Source: Acidimicrobiaceae bacterium (GTDB lineage: Bacteria; Actinomycetota; Acidimicrobiia; Acidimicrobiales; Bog-793). From it: a DNA stretch of 9,405 bases. Positions 1 through 6,286 of the stretch are shown in pieces. Numbering within the stretch: position 1 is the stretch's first letter; every line of letters starts with the position of its first letter. Both the position numbers and the translations under genes were made by a program. The stretch spans positions 1 through 9,405 of the forward strand of contig JAODBN010000054.1 in the NCBI GenBank assembly GCA_025463965.1, written 5' to 3'. Under the pieces are notes generated by a model that saw nothing but the letters and a program-made list of their open reading frames with translations, searched no databases and was not told the origin of the DNA.

Positions 1-1203
1 CGGTGGGATGTCTTCCACCTCTGGGAGGCCGAGCTCCTCGCCCTGGTAGATGTACATCGAGCCAGGGAGGGCCATCGCGAGCAGCGCAGCCGCGCGTGCC
101 CGTTGGCGGCCGCGATCGAGGTCGGTCGGCGTGCCTACGCGCTTGCTCTCGAAGGCGAATGAGGTGTCGGCGCGGCCGTATCGCGTGACGGGGCGCGTGA
201 CATCGTGGTTCGACAGCACCCAGGTTGCGGGAGCGTCGACCGGCGCGTGAGCCGAGAGCGCCGACTCGATCGACGCCCGCATCCGACCCGGCTCCCAGGG
301 GCACGCGAGAAAGTCGAAGTTGAACGCGGTGTGGAGCTCGTCGGGGCGCAGGTAGCGCGCGAACCGATCAGCGTCGGGTAGCCATACCTCACCGATCAGG
401 ACCCGCGGCTCCTCGCAGCCGTCCGCGATCGCACGCCACCGCCGATAGATCTCGTGGAGCTGGTCGCGGTCGACGAACGGGTGGTCCCCGGGCTCGGCGT
501 CCGGTCGCTCCTCCGAGAGGCCCGGGTCCTTGACGAGAAGCGCCGCCGAATCGATGCGAACGCCGGCGACGCCGCGCTCGAACCAGAAGCGAAGGATGCC
601 CTCGTGCTCGGCCCAGACGTCGGGGTGCTCCCAATTGAGATCCGGCTGCTCCGGGGCGAACAGGTGGAGGTACCACTCGCCGTCGTCGGCGCGCGACCAC
701 GCGGACCCCCCGAAGATCGACTGCCAGCCGTTGGGTGGCAGCTCACCATCAGCGCCAGCCCCCGGTCGGAACCAGAAGCGCTCCCGGGCGGCGGAGCCGG
801 GAGGTGAGGCGATCGCGTCACGGAACCAAGGGTGCTCGCTCGAGACGTGGTTGGGAACGATGTCGACGATGGTGCGCATGCCGAGCTCGCCCGCCTCGGC
901 GATCAGCCGCTCCGCCTCCCAGAGGGTCCCGATCACGGGATCGATCGAGCGGTAGTCGGTGATGTCGTAGCCCGCGTCAGCGAGCGGCGACGGGTACCAC
1001 GGGTTGAACCACAGCGCGTCCACACCGAGCTCGGCCAGGTACGGCAGTCGCTCCCGCACCCCGGCGAGGTCGCCGATCCCGTCGCCGTTCGCGTCGCCAA
1101 AGCTCCGGACGTAAACCTGGTAGACGACCGCGTCGCGCCACCAGGCGAGCGCGCGCCGGGGCTCGCGCCCGAGCAGCGCTGCACTCAATTCCATCCCCCC
1201 CAT
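1..1203 (-). CDS. GH13 alpha-glucosidase / oligo-1,6-glucosidase-type enzyme, C-terminus cut by window edge
   Basis: A glycoside hydrolase family 13 enzyme that probably releases glucose from short alpha-glucosides in the cytoplasm. No signal peptide is visible. The 401 residues in the window hold the (beta/alpha)8-barrel motifs in order: YQVYVRSFGDANGDGIGDL near residues 28-46 (Ca-loop type), region I DIVPNH (114-119), region V QPDLNW (186-191, the form seen in alpha-glucosidase/oligo-1,6-glucosidase subfamilies), region II GVRIDS with presumed nucleophile D218, region III GEVW with presumed acid E272, and region IV SNHD with D334. The C-terminal domain is outside the window. The start is uncertain. 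ATG at 1203 has no Shine-Dalgarno; ATG at 1194 and TTG at 1188 lie just after a G-run that could serve as one. Exact substrate (maltose, isomaltose, sucrose, trehalose) cannot be told. Family confidence is high. Confidence 0.93.
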   Translation of the reverse strand, partial: MGGMELSAALLGREPRRALAWWRDAVVYQVYVRSFGDANGDGIGDLAGVRERLPYLAELGVDALWFNPWYPSPLADAGYDITDYRSIDPVIGTLWEAERLIAEAGELGMRTIVDIVPNHVSSEHPWFRDAIASPPGSAARERFWFRPGAGADGELPPNGWQSIFGGSAWSRADDGEWYLHLFAPEQPDLNWEHPDVWAEHEGILRFWFERGVAGVRIDSAALLVKDPGLSEERPDAEPGDHPFVDRDQLHEIYRRWRAIADGCEEPRVLIGEVWLPDADRFARYLRPDELHTAFNFDFLACPWEPGRMRASIESALSAHAPVDAPATWVLSNHDVTRPVTRYGRADTSFAFESKRVGTPTDLDRGRQRARAAALLAMALPGSMYIYQGEELGLPEVEDIPP

Positions 1204-1223
1204 GACGGCACAGCATTACAGAG

Positions 1224-1239
1224 TGAATCAATTGATGCA
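1224..1239. promoter_or_regulatory. Near-perfect palindrome, candidate operator of the GH13 gene
   Basis: TGAATCAATTGATGCA is an inverted repeat with 14 of 16 positions symmetric, and its 10-bp core ATCAATTGAT is perfect. It lies about 20 nt upstream of the GH13 start, within the only clearly AT-rich stretch of the window, just downstream of a possible -10. That position would suit repression by a dimeric regulator. LacI-type and similar sugar regulators commonly bind such sites in front of glucosidase genes, but no such regulator is in the window, so the assignment is inference. Confidence 0.4.
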
Positions 1240-1244
1240 AGCAG

Positions 1245-1272
1245 TAGATAATTTACCGAAAATTCTGTGCAA
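1245..1272 (-). promoter_or_regulatory. Candidate promoter of the GH13 gene
   Basis: On the minus strand TTGCAC (1272-1267) is followed after 16 nt by TATCTA (1250-1245), a fair -35 and a weak -10. An alternative pair nearer the gene is TTGCAT (1240-1235) with TAATGC (1218-1213), whose 16-nt spacer would overlap the palindrome. The pentamer TTGCA occurs twice, 32 nt apart, about three helical turns. The AT-rich composition supports a promoter here; the exact hexamers are a guess. Confidence 0.35.
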
Positions 1273-1362
1273 TCGAGCTGCAAGACGTGCCGCAGTCGCT
1301 CTGGCGGGTGTGCCAACGGGCGTCAAGGGGCCGGACCGAGCGCGTGCGATCGACGGCTTGTC

Positions 1363-1388
1363 GGCCGGACGAGGCTGTTCAGCCGGCC
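1363..1388. repeat. Bulged hairpin in the dgt-GH13 intergenic spacer
   Basis: GGCTG-TT-CAGCC (1373-1384) forms a stem that is extended by GGCC (1363-1366) pairing with GGCC (1385-1388) across a 6-nt bulge. It lies downstream of the dgt stop, so it could slow or stop minus-strand transcription. There is no T-run after it in either direction, so a terminator call is weak. The rest of the 1273-1473 spacer has no gene I can support; a 10-bp palindrome CACGGCCGTG sits at 1435-1444. Confidence 0.2.
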
Positions 1389-1473
1389 CGCGTGGAAGAG
1401 CGTCAGCCGGAGTTGTGGAAGTGCGATGCCGTGCCACGGCCGTGACGGCGCGCTAGCAGTCAGGGCGTAGCAA

Positions 1474-2592
1474 TCAGGCGGGCACGTCGATGCCGCGCGG
1501 CAGCCGCTCGCGCGGCCAGCCGAGCAGCCGGACCGCCGCCTCGAACGAGTACCGGTCGGTCATCCCGGCGACGTGGCGGACCGCGGCATGGAGCGGATCG
1601 CCATCGCCCGTCCCGTCGGGGAGCGCCTCGGGATGAGAAGCCAGGTGGGCAACGAGCGCCTCGAGCACGTCTGCGACCGCCCGACCCTGCTCGAGCGAGT
1701 CGCGACGAAGGTAGATGCGCTCGTAGTCGAAGGCACGGAGCGCCGCCAAGGCCTCGGCCGGACCAGCCGCCATCGCCACTCGGCCCTCTGTTCTTATGCC
1801 GTCGACGAGCGCTCCGATGAAGCAGTCGAGCTGGCGGCCTCGGGTCGGCCCGGCCACCTCGCGCACCACCGCGGGGAGCTCCTCGGTGGTGACGATGCCG
1901 GCGTGAACGGCGTCCTCCAGGTCGTGCGCGCAGTAGGCGATGCGGTCGGCCCAGCTCACCACCTCGCCTTCGGGCGTGGCAGGAGCCGCAAGGGACCAGG
2001 AGTGGTTACGGATGCCGTCCAGGGTCTCCTCGCACAAGTTGAGCGGGGCAAGCACCACGTCCGCCCCGAAGGAGGCGTGATGGAAGCCCCCCGGAACGAG
2101 CGCGTCGAAGACCGCCTCGCTCGCATGGCCGCCCGGACCGTGGCCGCAGTCGTGGCCGAGGGCGATCGCCTCGGTGAGCGCGACGTTGAGGCCGGTCGCC
2201 CGCGCCACCGCGCTCGCCACCTGGGCCACCTCGAGCGCATGGGTGAGGCGGGTGCGTTGGTGGTCGGCAGGAAACACGAACACCTGGGTCTTGCCGGCCA
2301 GGCGCCGGAAGGCCTTGGCGTGCACGATCCGGTCCCGGTCTCGCTCGAAGCACGTCCGCATGGCATCGGGCTCCTCGGGGCGCCGGCGCCGACCGGCCCC
2401 CCTGGCCCGAGTCGCTCCAGAGGCGAGACGGAGCTCTTCGTCCGCCTCGCGTCGAGCGCGGTCCGCCGCAGGGACCTCGCCAACAGACCGGCCACCATCA
2501 CGGTGCGCAGCGACGAGGCCGCCCGGCACCGAGGCGCCCGCCATCGTGGCGAACCACGCGTCGGCGAGGCGAGAGGGGGCAGTCGGCGTCAC
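1474..2592 (-). CDS. dgt: dGTPase-like HD-domain phosphohydrolase (deoxyguanosinetriphosphate triphosphohydrolase-like)
   Basis: A 372-residue HD-superfamily protein of the dGTPase-like group. The family hydrolyses dNTPs to deoxynucleoside and triphosphate and helps control dNTP pools. Visible motifs are FERDRDRIVHAKAFRRL (82-98), metal ligands H118 (RLTHALEV), H147-D148 (GHDCGHGPGGH) and D216 (SWADRIAY). H156 and E159 fall at the same spacing from HD as the catalytic His and Glu of Escherichia coli Dgt. The usual GHDLGHPPFGH loop reads GHDCGHGPGGH here. Length suits the shorter, non-enterobacterial subfamily. The GTG start at 2592 has no Shine-Dalgarno; a TAnnnT hexamer ends 6 nt upstream, which suggests a leaderless mRNA. 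A later start (ATG at residue 17) would not touch any motif. It lies 73 nt downstream of mrp on the same strand, so co-transcription is possible. Family is sure; true substrate is not. Confidence 0.92.
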   Translation of the reverse strand: MTPTAPSRLADAWFATMAGASVPGGLVAAHRDGGRSVGEVPAADRARREADEELRLASGATRARGAGRRRRPEEPDAMRTCFERDRDRIVHAKAFRRLAGKTQVFVFPADHQRTRLTHALEVAQVASAVARATGLNVALTEAIALGHDCGHGPGGHASEAVFDALVPGGFHHASFGADVVLAPLNLCEETLDGIRNHSWSLAAPATPEGEVVSWADRIAYCAHDLEDAVHAGIVTTEELPAVVREVAGPTRGRQLDCFIGALVDGIRTEGRVAMAAGPAEALAALRAFDYERIYLRRDSLEQGRAVADVLEALVAHLASHPEALPDGTGDGDPLHAAVRHVAGMTDRYSFEAAVRLLGWPRERLPRGIDVPA

Positions 2593-2598
2593 GGGTGG

Positions 2599-2604
2599 AG
2601 ACTA
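2599..2604 (-). promoter_or_regulatory. Candidate -10 hexamer for leaderless dgt transcript
   Basis: TAGTCT on the minus strand ends 6 nt before the GTG start of dgt. In actinobacteria a TAnnnT hexamer at this distance usually marks transcription starting at the first base of the start codon. The start lacks any purine-rich ribosome site (the preceding bases are CCACCC), which agrees with leaderless translation. No convincing -35 was found. Confidence 0.35.
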
Positions 2605-2665
2605 TGCCCAGGCTGTGACGATCTTGTCGCCGCCGACGCTCCCGTCGCGAGAGCAGGAGACGCCG

Positions 2666-3805
2666 TCAGCCGATCTTGAGCTCGCTTCGGTAGACGCGGG
2701 CGGGGCCGAGGGCCTCGACGCGCTCGGCGAGGGCGGAGAAGGCCGCCGCCACCTCGCCGCCCGGCGCGGCGATGGACGCAGGGCGGCCGTCGTCGGCGCC
2801 CTCGCGCACGACCGTCTCGAGTGGGATCCGGGCGAGCAGGGGCACCTCCAGCTGCTCGGCGAGCTCCTGGCCGCCGCCGCTCCCGAAGATCTCGTACGCC
2901 GTCCCGTCGGGTGCGCGCCAGTAGGACATGTTCTCGATCACGCCTCTCAGCGGCAGGCGGAGCTGACGGGCGAGAGCGGCCGAGCGCTGGGCCACCCGCT
3001 GGGCGGCGGGCTGCGGTGTGGTGACCACGTAGCACTCCGCCCCGGGCAGCTGCTGGGCGATCGACAGCGGGACGTCCCCCGTGCCCGGCGGGAGGTCGAC
3101 GACGAGGAACTCCGGTGCGCCCCAGTGCACGTCGACGAGGAACTGCTCGAGCGCCTTGTGCAGCATGGGCCCGCGCCACGCGACCGCCTTGTCCTCGTCG
3201 ACGAAGAATCCCATCGACACCACGCGCACGCCATGCGCCACCGGCGGGACGAGGGTTCGCCCGACCGTCATCGGGGGACGCTCGACGCCCAGCATGCGAG
3301 GCGCCGAGAAGCCGTAGATGTCGGCGTCGAGGAGCCCCACGCTGTGGCCGGCCGCGGCGAGCGACACCGCGAGGTTCACCGTGACCGAGGACTTGCCCAC
3401 CCCACCCTTTCCTGAGGAGATCGCAAGGATTCGGGTTCCGCCACGGCGCTGGCCGAACGGGTTCGGCCGAGCAGTGCCACCGTGTCCCTGGGCGGGGCCG
3501 GACGGCGGGGCGGATGTGCCGTCGAAGTCGCGAAGGCGCAGCCCGAGGGCGACTCGCTCGTCCTCGCCCATCGACTCGAAGACCACGTCGACGTCTGCGC
3601 CCGCCGCGCTGGCGAGCCTTTCCCGAAGCACCGCCTCCTCCGGATAGGCGTCGGTCGGCACCGCCACCACCACCTCGAGGGCCCGGCCGCGAGGCCGGAC
3701 TTCACGCAGGGTCCCGAGCTCTCCGAGGGAGTGGAAGAGCACGGGGTCGACGACGGCCTGGAGCGCAGCGCGTCGGCGGTCGGTCTCGTCGTCGAACTGG
3801 GCCAC
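2666..3805 (-). CDS. mrp: Mrp/ApbC (NBP35-type) P-loop ATPase, iron-sulfur cluster carrier
   Basis: A 379-residue cytoplasmic ATPase of the Mrp/ApbC/Nbp35 family, which binds and delivers Fe-S clusters to apoproteins. Residues about 10-80 form an N-terminal MIP18 (DUF59) domain. Then come the deviant Walker A SSGKGGVGKSS (130-140), the DADIYGFSAPRMLG segment (160-173), the switch motif DLPPGTGD (237-244) and the ENMS...IFGSGGG region (291-312). The CxxC seen after ENMS in many bacterial and eukaryotic members is absent (the segment is YWRAPDG), as I recall for other actinobacterial Mrp proteins. The GTG at 3805 is preferred because GGAGG lies 7 nt upstream; the ATG at 3811 would leave only 1 nt. 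Reading upstream to 4057 would run into the divergent regulator and gives low-complexity arginine-rich sequence. The neighbours (a SufR-like regulator and a cysteine desulfurase) support an Fe-S role. Confidence 0.95.
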   Translation of the reverse strand: MAQFDDETDRRRAALQAVVDPVLFHSLGELGTLREVRPRGRALEVVVAVPTDAYPEEAVLRERLASAAGADVDVVFESMGEDERVALGLRLRDFDGTSAPPSGPAQGHGGTARPNPFGQRRGGTRILAISSGKGGVGKSSVTVNLAVSLAAAGHSVGLLDADIYGFSAPRMLGVERPPMTVGRTLVPPVAHGVRVVSMGFFVDEDKAVAWRGPMLHKALEQFLVDVHWGAPEFLVVDLPPGTGDVPLSIAQQLPGAECYVVTTPQPAAQRVAQRSAALARQLRLPLRGVIENMSYWRAPDGTAYEIFGSGGGQELAEQLEVPLLARIPLETVVREGADDGRPASIAAPGGEVAAAFSALAERVEALGPARVYRSELKIG

Positions 3806-3812
3806 GGACATC

Positions 3813-3817
3813 CCTCC
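3813..3817 (-). promoter_or_regulatory. Shine-Dalgarno that fixes the mrp start at GTG 3805
   Basis: GGAGG on the minus strand is 7 nt from GTG 3805 and only 1 nt from ATG 3811. The first spacing is normal and the second is too short, so the ATG is probably not the start even though it is the more usual codon. Confidence 0.6.
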
Positions 3818-3864
3818 AGAGGAACGGCCGGGTCGGGTCTCCACACGGAAGGGACGCCCTGCGG

Positions 3865-3880
3865 CCAGGTCTTCCCAGGT
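3865..3880 (+). repeat. 10-bp-phased direct repeat CCAGGT in the divergent mrp/regulator spacer
   Basis: CCAGGT occurs at 3865-3870 and again at 3875-3880, exactly one helical turn apart, directly before the -10-like TAGGAT of the regulator gene. On the other strand the same bases lie downstream of a possible mrp -10. The placement would suit a site where a regulator (possibly the SufR-like protein itself) controls both genes. Two 6-mers can recur by chance in GC-rich DNA, so this is tentative. Confidence 0.25.
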
Positions 3881-3886
3881 AGGATA
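3880..3886. promoter_or_regulatory. Overlapping divergent -10-like hexamers for the SufR-like gene and mrp
   Basis: Plus strand TAGGAT (3880-3885) ends 6 nt before GTG 3892, the spacing of a leaderless actinobacterial promoter. Minus strand TATCCT (3886-3881) covers the same bases and would start mrp with a leader of about 65-70 nt. An AGGTAGGA Shine-Dalgarno-like run (3877-3884) overlaps the first hexamer, so a leadered mRNA from an upstream promoter is also possible. No good -35 was seen for either direction. Confidence 0.35.
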
Positions 3887-3891
3887 GCTAG

Positions 3892-4626
3892 GTGCGGGGA
3901 ACCGACCACCCCGTCGGCAGCGTCGCTGCGACGGGTGCAAGCGAGGGCTTCTCCGGAGCCGCGGCCGCAGTGACCGCCGCCTTCGGCGACGCGACCCGTC
4001 GCGAGATCTACCTGTCGATGCCCGACGGCTCCGGGATGACCGCCGGCGAGGTCGCACGGAGCTTCGAGCTACACCCCAACGTCGCTCGCCACCATCTCGA
4101 CAAACTGGCGGCCGGCGGCTACCTCGAGGTGACGATCGACCACGCAGGAACCGGGGCCGGCCGGCCCTCCAAGCGCTACCGGCGCTCGGGCGGGGTCGAC
4201 GCCCTGCCCGTGCCCCCGCGCTCGGACGCCCTCGTGGTGACCCTTCTCGCCCGGGCCCTCGCCCTGTTGCCGCCCGAGACCGCCGAGGCGATGGCGGTCG
4301 AGGTCGGCGAAGAGTACGGCCGCACGCTCGCCGCGCAGATGTCGCCCGGCGACTCCCAGCGCTCCTTGCGCTCCGCGATGGCAGCTGTGGCCGAGGCGCT
4401 CACCGCGCACGGCTTCGCGGCACGCGCCGAGCGGCGTGACAGCGCCACCGCGGTCGTTCGCGACCAGTGCCCCTTCGGAGACCTGGTGGGCAGCTACCCC
4501 GTGCTCTGCGCCCTCGACCAGGGAATGGTCCAGGGCCTGCTGTCCGGGCTGTGCGGCGACGCGGTGCCGCTTCAGATCTCGTCTCGCGCCCTCGGCGACG
4601 CCGCCTGCACGAGCGTGGCGGGCTGA
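3892..4626 (+). CDS. SufR-like winged-helix transcriptional regulator with C-terminal cysteine cluster
   Basis: A 244-residue regulator. Residues about 25-100 form an ArsR/DeoR-like winged helix (DATRREIYLSM, then HPNVARHHLDKLAAGGYLEV at 61-80, then AGRPSKRYR at 89-97). The middle (110-180) is helical. The C-terminal part has cysteines C193, C206, C221 and C239, a C-X12-C-X14-C-X17-C pattern. SufR proteins of cyanobacteria and actinobacteria bind a 4Fe-4S cluster through cysteines in this region, including a C-X12-C pair, and repress suf genes when the cluster is present. The first pair and the CT-containing tail match this. Neighbours agree: divergent mrp and a downstream cysteine desulfurase. 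The GTG start at 3892 has an AGGTAGGA ribosome site 7 nt upstream, or could be leaderless. Role as an Fe-S sensor is inferred, not shown; a different cluster or metal is possible. Confidence 0.85.
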   Translation: MRGTDHPVGSVAATGASEGFSGAAAAVTAAFGDATRREIYLSMPDGSGMTAGEVARSFELHPNVARHHLDKLAAGGYLEVTIDHAGTGAGRPSKRYRRSGGVDALPVPPRSDALVVTLLARALALLPPETAEAMAVEVGEEYGRTLAAQMSPGDSQRSLRSAMAAVAEALTAHGFAARAERRDSATAVVRDQCPFGDLVGSYPVLCALDQGMVQGLLSGLCGDAVPLQISSRALGDAACTSVAG

Positions 4627-5783
4627 GCCGAGCACCCGCCTCGAGCGGCCGCCACTACCTGGACCACGCCTCGACCTCGCCGCTGCGGCCCGAAGCCGCC
4701 GCGGCCGTCGTCGCCTGGGCAGCAGCCGGACCGCAGGCCGACCCGGGCCGCCCCTACGAGGACGCCCGCCTCGTGCGCGACGCGGTCGAGGTCGCTCGCG
4801 AGCAGGTCGCCACGCTGCTCGGTGCCCGAGCCCGGGAGGTCGTCTTCACGAGCGGCGGAACCGAGGCGGCAAACTGGGTGAACCGCGCGGCGCGGATGGC
4901 AGCCGGGCCCGATGCGCCGATCGCGCTCGCCGCCGTCGAGCACTCGGCGGTCCGGGTCTCGGCCGAGTCGGGCGGCCCCGTGGCGGTGCTCGGCGTGGAC
5001 GGGCTCGGTCGCATCGACCTCGACGAGCTGGATGCGCTGCTCGCCCGAGCCGTCGGGCGCCCGGCCCTGGTCCACTGCCAGGCGGCCAACCACGAGGTGG
5101 GAACCGTCCAGCCCTACACCGAGGTGGCAGAGACCTGCCAGGCCGCGGGGGTGGCGCTGCACGTGGACGCCTGCGCGGCCGCGGGCTACCTGCGCCTCGA
5201 TCGACCTGAGCTGGCGAGCGCGGCGATCTCGGTGAGCTCGCACAAGCTGGGCGGTCCTCCCGGGATCGGCGCGCTTGTCGTGCGCCGGGGACGGCGCCTC
5301 GCGCCGTTCCTGCTCGGCGGTGACCAAGAGCGCGGGCGACGCGGCGGCATGGAGAACGTGGTGGGGATCCTCGGCTTCGGGGCGGCCGCGGCCGCCCTGT
5401 GCGCGCCCGGGGTTCTCGAGTCCGAGTCGGAGCGTGCCCGGGCCGGGACCGAGCGTCTGCTCGCTGCGGCGAGCGCGGTCGAGGGGGTCGTCTCCTACGG
5501 CGACCCGGTCGACCGCCTCCCGCATCTCATCTGTGTCGGTGTCCCCGACGTCGAGGCCGAGGGGCTCGTGCTCGGCCTCGACCGCTCAGGAATCTCGGTC
5601 CACTCCGGATCCGCGTGCTCGTCGGAGTCCCTCGAGCCGTCGCCGGTGCTCGAGGCGATGGGCGTCGAGGCGGACCGCTCGCTTCGCTGCTCGGTCGGCT
5701 GGTCCACGACAGACGACGACCTCGCCGCCTTCGAGGCGGCCTTTCCCGCCGTCGTGGCGGGTCTTCGCGCCCTACGAGGCTGA
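4551..5783 (+). CDS. Cysteine desulfurase, NifS/IscS-type PLP enzyme; start codon uncertain
   Basis: A class V aminotransferase-fold enzyme that removes sulfur from cysteine as a persulfide for Fe-S clusters or tRNA thiolation. The conserved body begins near 4650 (GRHYLDHASTSPLRPEA). It carries EHSAV (PLP-stacking His), QAANHEVGTVQP, HVDACAAAG, SSHKLGGPPG with the PLP lysine at codon 5244-5246, GGMENVVGILGFG, and the long active loop SGSACSSESLEPSP with catalytic Cys at 5616-5618, which places it in group I (NifS/IscS) rather than SufS. Ends with RCSVGWSTTDDDL. No ATG, GTG or TTG lies in frame between 4552 and the conserved start. The options are GTG 4551 (used here, 76-nt overlap with the regulator), GTG 4467, or a CTG at 4623 that overlaps the regulator's TGA as CTGA. 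The arginine-rich upstream residues look non-functional, so the last is attractive. No scaffold gene (IscU/SufU) is in the window. Confidence 0.9.
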   Translation: MRRRGAASDLVSRPRRRRLHERGGLSRAPASSGRHYLDHASTSPLRPEAAAAVVAWAAAGPQADPGRPYEDARLVRDAVEVAREQVATLLGARAREVVFTSGGTEAANWVNRAARMAAGPDAPIALAAVEHSAVRVSAESGGPVAVLGVDGLGRIDLDELDALLARAVGRPALVHCQAANHEVGTVQPYTEVAETCQAAGVALHVDACAAAGYLRLDRPELASAAISVSSHKLGGPPGIGALVVRRGRRLAPFLLGGDQERGRRGGMENVVGILGFGAAAAALCAPGVLESESERARAGTERLLAAASAVEGVVSYGDPVDRLPHLICVGVPDVEAEGLVLGLDRSGISVHSGSACSSESLEPSPVLEAMGVEADRSLRCSVGWSTTDDDLAAFEAAFPAVVAGLRALRG

Positions 5784-5791
5784 GGCTTTTC

Positions 5792-6286
5792 TCACTCCCC
5801 GGCGAGGATCGCCTCGTCGGCCTCCGAAGCGGTCGCACTGCCGGAGGCCACGGCCATGACCGCCGGGAAGAACAGGTCGAAGGTGGCGAGGTTGGCGAGC
5901 ACGACGCGCGACACGAGCGGGGAGAGGAACCCCGCCTCGTCCATCGCCTCAAGGTCCACCCCATCCACGTCCAGCCAGCTGCGGCAGCGCACCATGCCTG
6001 TTTCGGGCTGGAGCTCCAGACAGGCGCGCGGAAGGCCGTCATTGACCCTGGCGGCGAGCTGCGCCATCTCGGGGATCCGATCTGGGGGCGTGGGCTCCTC
6101 GGCGAGCGAGTAGACGACGAGGAGGCCCTCCTCGTCGTCGGCCTCCACGAACACCGGCCAGCTCCCGCGCTCGGTCGAGTAGGTGGCGACGAGTCCGCCT
6201 TCGAGCACGTTGCCCTCCTGCTCCCAGCCGAGCTCGACGAACACGGCGGCGGCCGCCTGAAGCAGGCGGGTGGAGGGCTCAGCCAC
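5792..6286 (-). CDS. YbjN-family (DUF1790-like) protein, last gene of the ccm operon
   Basis: A 164-residue acidic soluble protein resembling the YbjN domain family, which has a type III secretion chaperone-like fold and mostly unknown function. What supports this: an N-terminal helix (AAAAVFVELGW), a strand pair (VATYSTERGSWPVFVEADDEEGLL), VND-PRACLELQPETGMVRCRSWLDVDG (82-109), and a C-terminal helix (VSRVVLANLATFDLFFPAVMAVASG). There is no signal peptide or membrane segment. The GTG start at 6286 overlaps the ccmI stop by 8 nt (GTGGCTGA), so translation is probably coupled. The stop lies only 8 nt from the stop of the convergent cysteine desulfurase. Related YbjN proteins occur near many genes, so the link to cytochrome c maturation is not established. 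Family assignment is from pattern only and moderately sure. Confidence 0.75.
   Translation of the reverse strand: MAEPSTRLLQAAAAVFVELGWEQEGNVLEGGLVATYSTERGSWPVFVEADDEEGLLVVYSLAEEPTPPDRIPEMAQLAARVNDGLPRACLELQPETGMVRCRSWLDVDGVDLEAMDEAGFLSPLVSRVVLANLATFDLFFPAVMAVASGSATASEADEAILAGE

Noticed and set aside
1428..1444. Hairpin GCCGT-GCC-ACGGC and palindrome CACGGCCGTG as a dgt terminator
   Set aside because: The stem is only 5 bp and no T-run follows on either strand; such short repeats are frequent in GC-rich spacers.
1228..1470. Small open frames in the dgt-GH13 spacer on both strands
   Set aside because: No ribosome sites, no motifs, and composition of random GC-rich sequence.
1573..3415. Long plus-strand open frames (1573-2679 and 2174-3415) antisense to dgt and mrp
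   Set aside because: They mirror the codon pattern of the true minus-strand genes and show no recognisable domain.
3814..3823. CCTC-CA-GAGG hairpin that could hide the mrp ribosome site
   Set aside because: A 4-bp stem with a 2-nt loop is too small to be a credible RNA switch.
3812..4057. N-terminal extension of mrp to 4057
   Set aside because: It would overlap the divergent regulator's coding region, is arginine-rich without motifs, and a good ribosome site points to GTG 3805.
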